DNA of 64,000 nucleotides from Verrucomicrobiaceae bacterium (GTDB lineage: Bacteria > Verrucomicrobiota > Verrucomicrobiia > Verrucomicrobiales > Verrucomicrobiaceae): the NCBI GenBank assembly GCA_016795485.1, contig JAEUHM010000003.1, positions 62,001 to 126,000 of the forward strand, read 5' to 3'. Below are positions 53,078-61,385 of this stretch, piece after piece. The position numbers and the translations under genes are program-made. The notes beneath the pieces are model-generated. The model worked only from the letters and a program-made list of their open reading frames with translations, searched no databases and had not been told where the DNA came from. Numbering within the stretch: the first letter of the stretch is position 1; each line of letters opens with the position of its first letter.

Positions 53078-54328
53078 ATGTCTGAACGTCGTGTCGTTGT
53101 CACCGGAATCGGTGTCCTTACTCCCATCGGTAATACACTGGAGGATTTCTGGAAGAATATCTTGGCCGGAAAGAGCGGTATTCGTCGCATTCAGTCGATG
53201 GATACCACCAACTACGATTGCAAAATCGCGGGCGAGGTAGTGGACTTCGATCCAACGCCTTGGTTTAACAATCACAAAGAAGCGCGCCGTGCGGATAGGT
53301 TTTTCCAACTGGCGATGGCTGCATCAAAGATGGCGGTGAAGGATTCGGGTTTGAATCCTGATTCTGAAGACCCTCATCGTGTGGGAACAATGGTCGGCAG
53401 TGGTATCGGAGGCTTGAGCACGATCGAAACACAGTATCAGGTGCTTCTGGAGAAGCATCCGTCCCGCGTTTCACCTTTCCTCATCCCGATGATGATCACG
53501 AACATCGCGAGCGGAATGATTGCCGGGGAGTATGGATTCATGGGCCCCAACATGGTGATCGTGACGGCATGCGCTACGTCCAACAATAACGTGGGTGAGG
53601 CGTGGCGGATCATTAAGTTTGGCGATGCGGATGTAATGGTTGCTGGTGGTGCTGAGGCGTCCATTCGTCCCTGCGGTCTTGCTGGGTTTGGCAACATGAA
53701 AGCCTTGTCGATGCGCAATGATGATCCAGAGAGGGCTTCACGTCCGTTTGATCGGGATCGTGATGGTTTTGTGATGGGTGAAGGCGCTGGTGTAGTGGTC
53801 CTTGAAGAGTTGGAGCATGCCAAGCGCCGTGGTGCTCATATTTACTGCGAACTCGCAGGCTATGGAGCTACTGCTGATGCCTATCACCTGACCGCTCCTC
53901 ATCCCGAAGGGCTCGGTGCCATGAAGTGCATGGAGATGGCTCTGCGTCATGCTAAACTCACCACGACTGACATCGACTACATCAACGCGCATGCTACCTC
54001 CACACCTGTGGGTGACATTTGCGAGACTAAAGCGATCAAGCGGACCTTTGGTGACCACTGCAAGAATGGACTTCTGGTTTCCTCGACGAAGTCGATGACG
54101 GGGCACTTGCTTGGAGCGGCCGGTGGCGTTGAACTTGCAGCCTCGATCATGGCGATTCGCGATCAAGTGGCACCTCCTACGATCAACGTGGAGAATCAGG
54201 ATCCAGATGTGGATCTCGATGTGGTGGCCAACACGGCGCGTCCGGCGAAGATCAAAGCAGCCTTGAGCAACTCCTTCGGCTTTGGCGGCCACAATGCCGC
54301 TGTGCTGGTGAAGAAGTTCGAGGATTAA
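53078..54328 (+). CDS. fabF: beta-ketoacyl-ACP synthase II
   Basis: From ATG 53078 a 416-residue condensing enzyme (E. coli FabF is 413). The catalytic Cys165 is in TACATSNNNVG, with His305 (NAHATSTPVGD) and His343 (TKSMTGHLLGAAG) completing the triad; the glycine-rich GFGGHNA block ends the protein. It elongates fatty acids from malonyl-ACP. The nucleophile region is slightly unusual (CATSNNN instead of CASGTHA). The frame from 52964 adds a poor leader and is rejected. A HAD gene follows after 27 bp. Confidence 0.94.
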   Translation: MSERRVVVTGIGVLTPIGNTLEDFWKNILAGKSGIRRIQSMDTTNYDCKIAGEVVDFDPTPWFNNHKEARRADRFFQLAMAASKMAVKDSGLNPDSEDPHRVGTMVGSGIGGLSTIETQYQVLLEKHPSRVSPFLIPMMITNIASGMIAGEYGFMGPNMVIVTACATSNNNVGEAWRIIKFGDADVMVAGGAEASIRPCGLAGFGNMKALSMRNDDPERASRPFDRDRDGFVMGEGAGVVVLEELEHAKRRGAHIYCELAGYGATADAYHLTAPHPEGLGAMKCMEMALRHAKLTTTDIDYINAHATSTPVGDICETKAIKRTFGDHCKNGLLVSSTKSMTGHLLGAAGGVELAASIMAIRDQVAPPTINVENQDPDVDLDVVANTARPAKIKAALSNSFGFGGHNAAVLVKKFED

Positions 54329-54355
54329 GCTAGCAGTGATTCGCTGAGGCTGAAC

Positions 54356-54958
54356 ATGTTGCAGATTCCAGAAGGAGATTTCGAGGGTTACGTCTTTGAT
54401 TGTGACGGAACCCTCGTGGATTCAATGCCATTGCATTTCGTCGCGTGGGTGGAGAGCTTCAAGCGGCATGAAGCGCCGTATGCTGAGGCATTTACGGAGG
54501 AGTTTTTCTACACTCAAGCTGGGATCTCGGAGGTGGATACGGTCAAGAGTTTGAATGCGCAACATGGTGCGGATGTTGATCCACACAGCGTAATGCGCGT
54601 GAAGATGGAGATCTTCTACGAGCGGTTGCCTGAAATCAAAGAAGTAAGGCCAGTTGCTGAAATAGCACGGCAGTTGCACGGCAAAAAGCCAATTGCTGTA
54701 GCCTCCGGGAGTGAAGAAGAGACAGTGCGCAGATGTCTTGAGGCAACTGGGTTGCTGCCGTTGTTTGATGTGATCATTACACCGAAGGATGTGAAGCGTG
54801 GCAAGCCTGCTCCTGACATGTTTCTGCTGGCTGCCGAGCGTTTGGGGGTGAACCCTGCACGTTGTCTCGTGTTTGAGGACGGTCAGAGTGGTATCCAGGG
54901 CGCCCGAGCGGCGGGAATGGATGTGGTTTTTGTGCCTCAGGGAATCGGGCGAGCGTAA
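54356..54958 (+). CDS. HAD-superfamily hydrolase, beta-phosphoglucomutase-like
   Basis: A 200-residue HAD protein with a compact helical cap. Motif I is FDCDGTLVDSM, motif II AVASGSEEE, Lys in motif III within KRGKPAPDMFL, and motif IV FEDGQSGIQGARAAG. Beta-phosphoglucomutase and 2-deoxyglucose-6-phosphatase relatives share this layout; the specific substrate is not readable. It is probably in an operon with fabF and the CbiX-type gene (8 bp downstream). Confidence 0.9.
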   Translation: MLQIPEGDFEGYVFDCDGTLVDSMPLHFVAWVESFKRHEAPYAEAFTEEFFYTQAGISEVDTVKSLNAQHGADVDPHSVMRVKMEIFYERLPEIKEVRPVAEIARQLHGKKPIAVASGSEEETVRRCLEATGLLPLFDVIITPKDVKRGKPAPDMFLLAAERLGVNPARCLVFEDGQSGIQGARAAGMDVVFVPQGIGRA

Positions 54959-54966
54959 TAGCGGGG

Positions 54967-56364
54967 ATGATCAACTCTACTCCTGGAACACGTGATGCCG
55001 CGCTCCTGATCGTGGGCCATGGCTCCACGGTAAATCCTGATTCAAGTGAGCCGACATGGCGTCACGCAGATGAGATTAGGCGGCGTGGACTGTTTCGTGA
55101 GGTGGCTTGCTGCTTTTGGAAAGAAGAGCCTTCCATGCGGGAAGTCTTTGATTCGTTGGAGTGCGAGGTGGTCTATGTGGTGCCCCACTTCATCAGTGAA
55201 GGTTATTTTTGCCAGGAAGTGCTGCCTCGTGAGCTTGGAGTGACTCCTCCAGAGTCCAGTGTACATGGGAAACTCGTCCGGTATTGTGATCCTGTAGGTG
55301 TGCATCCAAACATGACACGCCTTCTGTTGAAGAGAGCGGGCGAGGTAGCTCCTGGCGTGCCGCGTGAACAGACGAGCCTCGTGATCGTAGGCCATGGCAC
55401 GAACTTGAACGACAACAGCACTGCTGCGATCAAGAGCCAAGTGGAGCTGATCCGGGAGGGGGGCTATGGTTTTGCCGAGGTGACGGATGCCTACATGGAG
55501 GAGGCTCCTTTTGTGAAGGACTGGGATACGCTGACCTCTGCTCCCAATGTGGTGGTGGTGCCGTTTTTCATCGCGGATGGACTTCACAGTTACCAGGATA
55601 TTCCTGTGCTGATGGGCATCGCGGAAGACGAGGGCAAGGCGGCAAGCCAGTCGGAAGTGTTTCGTCACAACCCTCATGAGTTGCGTAGTCGACGGCTGTT
55701 TTACAGCAGCGCCATTGGAACGGAATCGTTGATGGCAGACGTGATTCTCGACCAAGTAGCGAGTTTTGATCAAAAGCATGGTTCTCGTGAGGGGATTGTT
55801 GGCTCCCAGATCGCTAGTTATCTGGCGCGCAAAGCAGAGCAGGGGGCATTCGTGATCGGAGAAGTGACGGTCACAAAGATGGACAATGGATATGATGTTC
55901 GCCACACTGCCGATGAGGGTCTAGAAGTGGATACCAAACTGCTAAGCACAGCGCGTGAGATCGGTTGGCTCGACAGGGAAGGGCATTTTCGTCCGCTCAA
56001 AGCTGCAAAGAACTTGGTGCGTGGGTGGAAGCTGATGCCTGCTACGCTTGATGAACTCCGCGCTGCCTTGGATGCGCTTTACCCTGGCAGTTTGGGCTTA
56101 GCTGCAAGTTCTAGCCCAGCCGTGGCACTCCGGCCCTACTTGGAGCGCCAAACGGGTATGTACCGCTTTACCAAACTCATCACGGATGAAGAAGCGGAAC
56201 GCATCCAGAACGATGTTTGCTCATCGTGTTCCAAGAAGCGGCTCTGGACGACCAATGGCGTGGCAGCGCATCCTGAAGAGGGCGCAGATGTGCCGCTTTT
56301 GTGCAAGCAAGCGTGCTCTTTTGTGCTTGGAGCCGCTAGAGTGGCCGCCCGCGGGAAGATTTGA
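54967..56364 (+). CDS. CbiX-type chelatase with DR2241-like Fe-S C-terminal domain
   Basis: A 465-residue protein with two CbiX-like halves: the first His18 in HGS (and YVVPHFISEGY), the second His143 in GHGTN, with VVVVPFFIADGLHSYQD. In the known CbiX chelatases these histidines insert Co, Ni or Fe into sirohydrochlorin. The C-terminal third (about 270-465) matches the DR2241 extension and carries four cysteines, Cys418, Cys421, Cys446 and Cys450, spaced to bind a 4Fe-4S cluster. Such fusions are annotated in other bacteria as sirohydrochlorin chelatase-like proteins. No cobalamin or siroheme gene is nearby, so the tetrapyrrole target is unclear. Confidence 0.88.
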   Translation: MINSTPGTRDAALLIVGHGSTVNPDSSEPTWRHADEIRRRGLFREVACCFWKEEPSMREVFDSLECEVVYVVPHFISEGYFCQEVLPRELGVTPPESSVHGKLVRYCDPVGVHPNMTRLLLKRAGEVAPGVPREQTSLVIVGHGTNLNDNSTAAIKSQVELIREGGYGFAEVTDAYMEEAPFVKDWDTLTSAPNVVVVPFFIADGLHSYQDIPVLMGIAEDEGKAASQSEVFRHNPHELRSRRLFYSSAIGTESLMADVILDQVASFDQKHGSREGIVGSQIASYLARKAEQGAFVIGEVTVTKMDNGYDVRHTADEGLEVDTKLLSTAREIGWLDREGHFRPLKAAKNLVRGWKLMPATLDELRAALDALYPGSLGLAASSSPAVALRPYLERQTGMYRFTKLITDEEAERIQNDVCSSCSKKRLWTTNGVAAHPEEGADVPLLCKQACSFVLGAARVAARGKI

Positions 56365-56418
56365 GATTTTCAGGTTTGAGATTTTTGCTTGGCCAGTGAT
56401 AATCGGCCAACCCCACAC

Positions 56419-57339
56419 ATGAAGGCACTCCTGACATTAGTTCTCGCCGTTGGCATCGGTTTTGCCGCTTACTTCTATGAACCACAGATCGGCGCTTGGC
56501 TTGGTCTCGACATGAAGCCCACCCCACCGCCTGCACCGGTTGTGGTAGAGGCTCCCAAAGTGGAGATTAAAGTGGAACCGATCAAAGAGATGGCTCCAGA
56601 GCCCAAGCCGGAACCAAAGCCGGAGCCCAAGCCGGAGCCTAAGCCTGCACCGCCGCCGCCACCACCTCCGCCGAAGCCAAAAGAGGGCGAGTTTGTGGCT
56701 CCCACATTCCCCAGCATCGAAGAGAGGACCAACAACTGGGCTGTTATTCCACCAACTGTTTTCCCACGTCAGATCAAAGCAACTCGCGCTGTGGAATTGA
56801 AGGGCCAAGTGGGAGGCACGACGATTCCAGCTGGAAATCCGCTCTATGCTTTGTCGCAAGAGGGTGCTGAGCTCGTGGTAGCCCCATCGCCTGAATCGCC
56901 ATTCAGGTCGAAAATTGGTGTCGATGAGTGCGACATCAAAGCGATCGTGACAACTGCCTACAATGGGTGGGTGGAGCAACAAGTAGCAGCAGCCAAAGCC
57001 AAGTATGAACTAGCCAAGGCAGAAGCCGCGAAACCCAAATCCAAGTCTGGTCCAAAAGTGACGGGTGACCCGTCTCCTCCGAAGGATGCTGACGGGAGTT
57101 ATCCTTGGCTTCTGGCGAGCATGAAAGCGGGAGAGGTCACTGAGATCAAACCTGATAACATCAAGGCCTGGGGCGAAGTGAAGCGTGAGAAAATCGAAAA
57201 CAACCAAGTGTGGGTGGTGGAACTTACTTATGAGCAGACGACGCCCTTTGGTAAGTTTGAGACGGTTGCAGTGGCTCACGTGAAGGATGGAGCCGTTCTG
57301 AAGTGGCTCTTCCGTGACAGTGGAGAGGTGATCCCTTGA
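56419..57339 (+). CDS. membrane-anchored proline-rich protein
   Basis: From ATG 56419 a 306-residue protein: one N-terminal transmembrane helix (MKALLTLVLAVGIGFAAYFY), a linker rich in PEPKP repeats and polyproline (about 40-90, a TonB-like spacer), then a soluble domain with an alanine/lysine-rich helix (about 180-210) and a beta-rich C-terminus. TonB itself is excluded because no TonB C-terminal fold is visible. The spacer suggests the domain spans the periplasm. No family recognised. Confidence 0.65.
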   Translation: MKALLTLVLAVGIGFAAYFYEPQIGAWLGLDMKPTPPPAPVVVEAPKVEIKVEPIKEMAPEPKPEPKPEPKPEPKPAPPPPPPPPKPKEGEFVAPTFPSIEERTNNWAVIPPTVFPRQIKATRAVELKGQVGGTTIPAGNPLYALSQEGAELVVAPSPESPFRSKIGVDECDIKAIVTTAYNGWVEQQVAAAKAKYELAKAEAAKPKSKSGPKVTGDPSPPKDADGSYPWLLASMKAGEVTEIKPDNIKAWGEVKREKIENNQVWVVELTYEQTTPFGKFETVAVAHVKDGAVLKWLFRDSGEVIP

Positions 57340-57351
57340 TCAGTGGTGTGG

Positions 57352-58077
57352 TCAAGCCGCCTCCGGCCTGATCACAACAATGGCTCCCAAAAGCTGCTCT
57401 TGCTCAATCTGGAAGTGGTTGAGTTTGGTCAGTTCAAGGATCGCCAAGAATGTCACGATCAGCTCACTGCGAGACGCAGCTGAGGCAAAAAGGCTCTCGA
57501 AAGGTATGCGGGCACCAACCGGGACGGTGTCCAACAGATGGTCGATCTTCCCAGCGACCGTGTAGCGGTCATCCACGATCTCGCGGATGTCATCCGTCTT
57601 CTCAAAGCGCTGAAGCACCTTCTGGAATGCACGGATGAGATCAAATATGCCCGCTTGAGCGACTTTTGGAGCTTCAGAGAGGTCTGGTGGTTCTGGATTG
57701 GCGGCGAAAAACTCGTCGGCCTTGATCTCTTGTAGTCCGAGAAACTGAGCTGCGTCCTTGAACTTTTTGTATTCGACGAGCTGTCGGATAAGCTCCCAGC
57801 GGGGATCATCCTCTTCGGCGTCCTCGTCTGGAGGTTGCTGGACCTTAGGAAGTAACTCGCGGCTCTTGATGTACATCAGGTTAGCCGCCATGACGATGAA
57901 CTCCGAGGCTAGCTCTATGTTCAACATCTTGAAGGTATCCACGTAGTCCAAATACTGCCGTGTGATGCGCTCGATGGAGACATCATAAATGCCGATCTCA
58001 TCCTTTTTGATGAGATACAAAAGGAGGTCCAGAGGCCCCTCGAAGATGTCCAGCTTTACCTTGTAATCCTGTTCCAC
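57352..58077 (-). CDS. scpA: segregation and condensation protein A
   Basis: A 241-residue ScpA: the N-terminus FEGPLDLLLYLIKKDEIGIYDVSIERIT, the IKSRELLPKVQ segment, an acidic insert and the C-terminal winged helix (FLAILELTKLN). ScpA bridges the Smc heads in the chromosome condensin complex with ScpB. Neither smc nor scpB is in the window. Confidence 0.94.
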   Translation of the reverse strand: MEQDYKVKLDIFEGPLDLLLYLIKKDEIGIYDVSIERITRQYLDYVDTFKMLNIELASEFIVMAANLMYIKSRELLPKVQQPPDEDAEEDDPRWELIRQLVEYKKFKDAAQFLGLQEIKADEFFAANPEPPDLSEAPKVAQAGIFDLIRAFQKVLQRFEKTDDIREIVDDRYTVAGKIDHLLDTVPVGARIPFESLFASAASRSELIVTFLAILELTKLNHFQIEQEQLLGAIVVIRPEAA

Positions 58078-58146
58078 TAATGTGGCTTAGCGCAGACTAT
58101 GGCATGGCGCAAGGGGCTGACAGCCCGTGGGTGAGCGTCAGTTTTA

Positions 58147-58175
58147 TTGACAAATCAGGGTGGTGAGTTCATTCT
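58147..58175 (+). promoter_or_regulatory. tRNA-Gly promoter (candidate)
   Basis: TTGACA at 58147-58152 is a perfect -35 element. A spacing of 17 bp brings CATTCT at 58170-58175 as a weak -10 (3 of 6 matches). The tRNA begins 17 bp further on, as expected for a short leader. Confidence 0.55.
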
Positions 58176-58192
58176 CGGATCTCGTGAGACAC

Positions 58193-58266
58193 GCGGGTGT
58201 AGCTCAATGGTAGAGCGGGTGCTTCCCAAGCATCATACGAGGGTTCGATTCCCTTCACCCGCTCCA
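58193..58266 (+). tRNA. tRNA-Gly (CCC)
   Basis: A complete 74-nt cloverleaf with encoded CCA: acceptor stem GCGGGTG/CACCCGC, D-arm GCTC..GAGC, anticodon stem GGTGC/GCATC (one G-T pair) with loop TTCCCAA giving anticodon CCC, short variable loop, and T-arm with TTCGATT loop. It reads GGG codons. It lies upstream of the L,D-transpeptidase gene. Confidence 0.97.
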
Positions 58267-58323
58267 TTGAAAATTGAGATTTTTGTTTGAGATGGAGGCC
58301 TACTGATGGGAGTGAATGGACGC

Positions 58324-58926
58324 ATGAAACGTTATGTCACCTTGGGTTTAGCCCTCGTATCTATGAGCCTGCCTGCATGTCGGACGACCGCAACCACGGG
58401 CACTGGCACACAGTATCTGGATGCGTTTCATCCGTCACAAGTCCCGCAAGCGAGTGCACAGATTGTTGATACGGTGTCCTACTGGGATGGTGATGGGCTT
58501 TCTGGTCCAGCAAATGTAACCATCGATCTCAGCGAGCAGAAGGCCTACTTCTACAAGGGCGGGCAACTTGCTGGTATCTCCGCCATCTCCAGCGGCGAGC
58601 CAAAGCACCCGACAAAGACCGGTAGTTTCAAGATCATGGAGAAGGACAAGTTTCACAAAAGCAATCTTTACGGTGACTATGTTGATGGAGCGGGAAACAT
58701 CATCAAAGCGAACATTGATGTGACCAAGGACCCAGTTCCTCCAGGTTGTAGGTTCGATGGGGCAAAAATGACTCATTTCATGCGGATCGTCGGTGGTATC
58801 GGGATGCATGAAGGGTTTCTGCCGGGCTACCCGGCTTCTCATGGATGCATCCGCATGCCAGCTCACATGGCGCAGACTTTCTTCCACAATGTTTCGATCG
58901 GCACGCCCGTGACCATCAGACCATGA
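58324..58926 (+). CDS. L,D-transpeptidase, YkuD lipoprotein
   Basis: From ATG 58324 a 200-residue lipoprotein (lipobox LPAC, Cys19) with a YkuD domain from about 65: the catalytic block SHGCIRMP has His173, Cys175 and Arg177. The distinct sequence shows it is not a recent duplicate of the protein at 25165. Its stop overlaps the rhodanese gene start by 4 bp. It probably remodels peptidoglycan, together with the carboxypeptidase homologue at 59328. Confidence 0.92.
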   Translation: MKRYVTLGLALVSMSLPACRTTATTGTGTQYLDAFHPSQVPQASAQIVDTVSYWDGDGLSGPANVTIDLSEQKAYFYKGGQLAGISAISSGEPKHPTKTGSFKIMEKDKFHKSNLYGDYVDGAGNIIKANIDVTKDPVPPGCRFDGAKMTHFMRIVGGIGMHEGFLPGYPASHGCIRMPAHMAQTFFHNVSIGTPVTIRP

Positions 58927-59264
58927 GCACGCCCATAGCGCTTGAGATCAACTGGGATGACCTCAATCAGGCTCTTAGCTCAGACGTGAAGCCACGATTG
59001 GTCGATTGCCGTGAAGCTGACGAGTATGCGATCTGTAAGATTGATGGGGCTGAACTCATTCCTCTCAGCAACTTCGTCGACGAAGCCGTGCGGCGCTTAG
59101 GCCCTGACCGTGACCAGTGGATTGTTGTCTACTGTCACCACGGCGTGCGGAGCATGAGAGCTACCGCCTGGCTTCGGCAACAGGGCTACTCCCGGACACA
59201 GAGTCTTCGAGGTGGCATCGATACCTGGGCAGATTGCGTGGACCCCGAAATGGCTCGTTATTGA
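58923..59264 (+). CDS. rhodanese-like domain protein
   Basis: A 113-residue single-domain rhodanese: the active-site loop is VVYCHHGVRSM with Cys71, preceded by VDCREADEYAICKI and followed by WLRQQGYSRTQSLRGGI. Rhodaneses transfer sulfane sulfur. The short loop fits the single-domain GlpE/PspE form. Translation is coupled to the L,D-transpeptidase gene through ATGA. Confidence 0.93.
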   Translation: MSTPIALEINWDDLNQALSSDVKPRLVDCREADEYAICKIDGAELIPLSNFVDEAVRRLGPDRDQWIVVYCHHGVRSMRATAWLRQQGYSRTQSLRGGIDTWADCVDPEMARY

Positions 59265-59327
59265 GGAATCGCGGTTAGGGGGTTCTTCTGGTTGCCGAGG
59301 GCGGGCGTTTGCCTATTCTCGCTGTTC

Positions 59328-60275
59328 ATGACCGCTGTCTTGCCTCGTCTGGCATCCTTTTTGCTAATCACTGCGTTTGTCCCGCTGGCCGGGGCGCAGT
59401 CGATCATCGTAGTGGACACCTACAACAAGAAGATTCATGTGGGAGGCAATATCTCGCAGAAACGCGCGGTCGGCGGAATCGCAAAGATCGCCACAGCCAT
59501 GGTCGCTCTTGATTGGGCTGACGCTTCCAAGGTTTCACTCAACGTGTTGGCAACGGTCCCCACTTATGCGGAGCAGATTGCCGGGGAGCGCGTGCATGAC
59601 CTCAGGACAGGAGACCGCGTGACACTGCGAGACCTGCTCTACGCCACGATGATGAGTTCTGACAATGTGGCGGCGATCACTTTAGGACACTTCGTGGGTG
59701 GAGATCTGCTGCGGAGAAAGCAGGTAGGTGGCGATCCATTGCAAGAGTTCGTGACGCAAATGAATGCCTTGGCAGCGCGAGAAGGTTGCAGAAACACAAT
59801 GTTCGTGACGCCTCACGGTTATGAGAACTCCAGGCCAACGCCTTACTCCACAGCGGCAGATATTGCGCGGATAGGCATCTATGCGGCTTCTCGGGCACCG
59901 TTCCACTTCTACACCAATCAGCAGAGTCGGCGGATCACGATTTACCGAGGCGAGGCACGAGTGCCCATCACGGTGAACAACACCAATGGCCTGCTAGGCA
60001 ACTCGCGCATCGACGGAATGAAGGTCGCTTCAACGCCGGCGTCTGGAGGTTGTGCAGTGATCACCGCCGACAAGCCTGCCACGCTCATTCCGCAGCCAGA
60101 TGGGAGCAACATTGTGTTTAGGCATCGCCTTGTAGTGGTGGTGCTTGGCTCTGGCAGCCCTCAACAGCAGGCCCTGGGAGCGCTACAGCAGGGCTGGGGC
60201 GCTTATGATCAATGGCTAAATGCCGGGCGCCCCATCACGGACCGTTCTCAACTTCTTCAATTTCTCCAAGACTAA
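59328..60275 (+). CDS. D-alanyl-D-alanine carboxypeptidase homologue, catalytically inactive-looking
   Basis: A 315-residue exported protein of the PBP5-like serine carboxypeptidase family: signal peptide (about 1-23), family scaffold with SDN at 111-113 conserved. But the SxxK motif reads Gly50-Ile-Ala-Lys53, so the nucleophilic Ser is Gly, and the KTG motif reads Lys232-Val233-Ala234. Both changes should abolish carboxypeptidase or beta-lactam binding activity. The rest of the fold is well preserved, suggesting a selected structural or regulatory role. It is in line with the L,D-transpeptidase and rhodanese genes (63 bp) and followed by pfkA (12 bp). Confidence 0.82.
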   Translation: MTAVLPRLASFLLITAFVPLAGAQSIIVVDTYNKKIHVGGNISQKRAVGGIAKIATAMVALDWADASKVSLNVLATVPTYAEQIAGERVHDLRTGDRVTLRDLLYATMMSSDNVAAITLGHFVGGDLLRRKQVGGDPLQEFVTQMNALAAREGCRNTMFVTPHGYENSRPTPYSTAADIARIGIYAASRAPFHFYTNQQSRRITIYRGEARVPITVNNTNGLLGNSRIDGMKVASTPASGGCAVITADKPATLIPQPDGSNIVFRHRLVVVVLGSGSPQQQALGALQQGWGAYDQWLNAGRPITDRSQLLQFLQD

Positions 60276-60287
60276 AAACACCCAATC

Positions 60288-61373
60288 ATGCGCATAGGTA
60301 TTCTTAACTCCGGTGGCGATTGCCCAGGTCTCAATGCTGTTATCCACGGAGCTGTTAGCACAGCCGCAAATCTAGGGTGGGAGGTCATCGGGTTCTTAGA
60401 GGGATTTGAAGGGCTGCTGAAGGATGGAGACGAAGGGCATATGGTGCTGGATCCAAACCGCACCATCGGGATCATGAAACTCGGTGGGACTATTTTGGGC
60501 ACGACCAACAAGGGCAACTTTGTGGCCAAGATCGGGGAGAATGGTGTTTCGCAAGTCCCCCAGGTCACGGTGGATCAAGCAAAGGCCAATTTGAAACGCC
60601 TGGGCATTGAAGCCCTCATCGTCGTGGGTGGTGACGGTTCCCTTACTACGGCCCTGCAACTGCAAGACCAGGGCATTAACATCATTGGTGTGCCAAAAAC
60701 CATCGATAATGACTTGGCTGCCACTGCGATGACTTTCGGGTTTGATTCTGCCTATTCTGCCGTGGTGGATGCTTTAGATCGTCTGCACACAACGGCTGAA
60801 TCTCACAAACGTGTGATGGTGCTAGAGGTAATGGGTCGCCACGCTGGTTGGATTGCCTTGTATGGAGGGATGGCGGGTGGAGCCGATGCTATTTTGCTGC
60901 CGGAGATTCCATTCAGAATGGAGCATTTGGCAAGATTCATTAAGGAGCGGGAATCGGCAAATCGCCGTTCTAGCCTTGTCGTTGTGGCCGAAGGAGCTCA
61001 CTGGGAAACCGGCGAGCTTGTGGCTAAGGAAGATCGGGGAACCAAAGGTCAGGTGCTGCTCGGCGGTATTGGAGACCGAGTTGCGAAGGTGATTCAGGAA
61101 CTGACTGGCAAAGAAACGCGGGCCTGCACACTGGGCCACCTTCAGCGTGGTGGCACACCCACAGCATTGGATCGTATTCTGGGACTCCGCTTCGGCGTCA
61201 AAGCAGTCGAGTTGATCCAGACCAAAGAATACGGGCACATGGTGTCTTACCAGCAGTATCACGTGGGATCCGTGCCCATCATCGAGGCGGTAGCCAAACT
61301 GCGGACGGTGGACCCCAAAGGCGAGATGGTGAAGACCGCGCGTGCAGTTGGCATCTGCTTTGGTGACTGCTAA
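60288..61373 (+). CDS. pfkA: 6-phosphofructokinase, group III-like
   Basis: A 361-residue phosphofructokinase. The nucleotide-binding GGDGS is at 114-118, with Gly117 as in ATP-dependent enzymes rather than Asp of PPi-dependent ones; the catalytic PKTIDND is at 136-142, where Lys137 is typical of PPi or group III enzymes. The mixed signature suits group III ATP-PFKs. It converts fructose 6-phosphate to fructose 1,6-bisphosphate. Phosphate donor cannot be read with certainty. Starts 12 bp after the carboxypeptidase homologue. Confidence 0.93.
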   Translation: MRIGILNSGGDCPGLNAVIHGAVSTAANLGWEVIGFLEGFEGLLKDGDEGHMVLDPNRTIGIMKLGGTILGTTNKGNFVAKIGENGVSQVPQVTVDQAKANLKRLGIEALIVVGGDGSLTTALQLQDQGINIIGVPKTIDNDLAATAMTFGFDSAYSAVVDALDRLHTTAESHKRVMVLEVMGRHAGWIALYGGMAGGADAILLPEIPFRMEHLARFIKERESANRRSSLVVVAEGAHWETGELVAKEDRGTKGQVLLGGIGDRVAKVIQELTGKETRACTLGHLQRGGTPTALDRILGLRFGVKAVELIQTKEYGHMVSYQQYHVGSVPIIEAVAKLRTVDPKGEMVKTARAVGICFGDC

Positions 61374-61385
61374 AGTCTCCACGTC

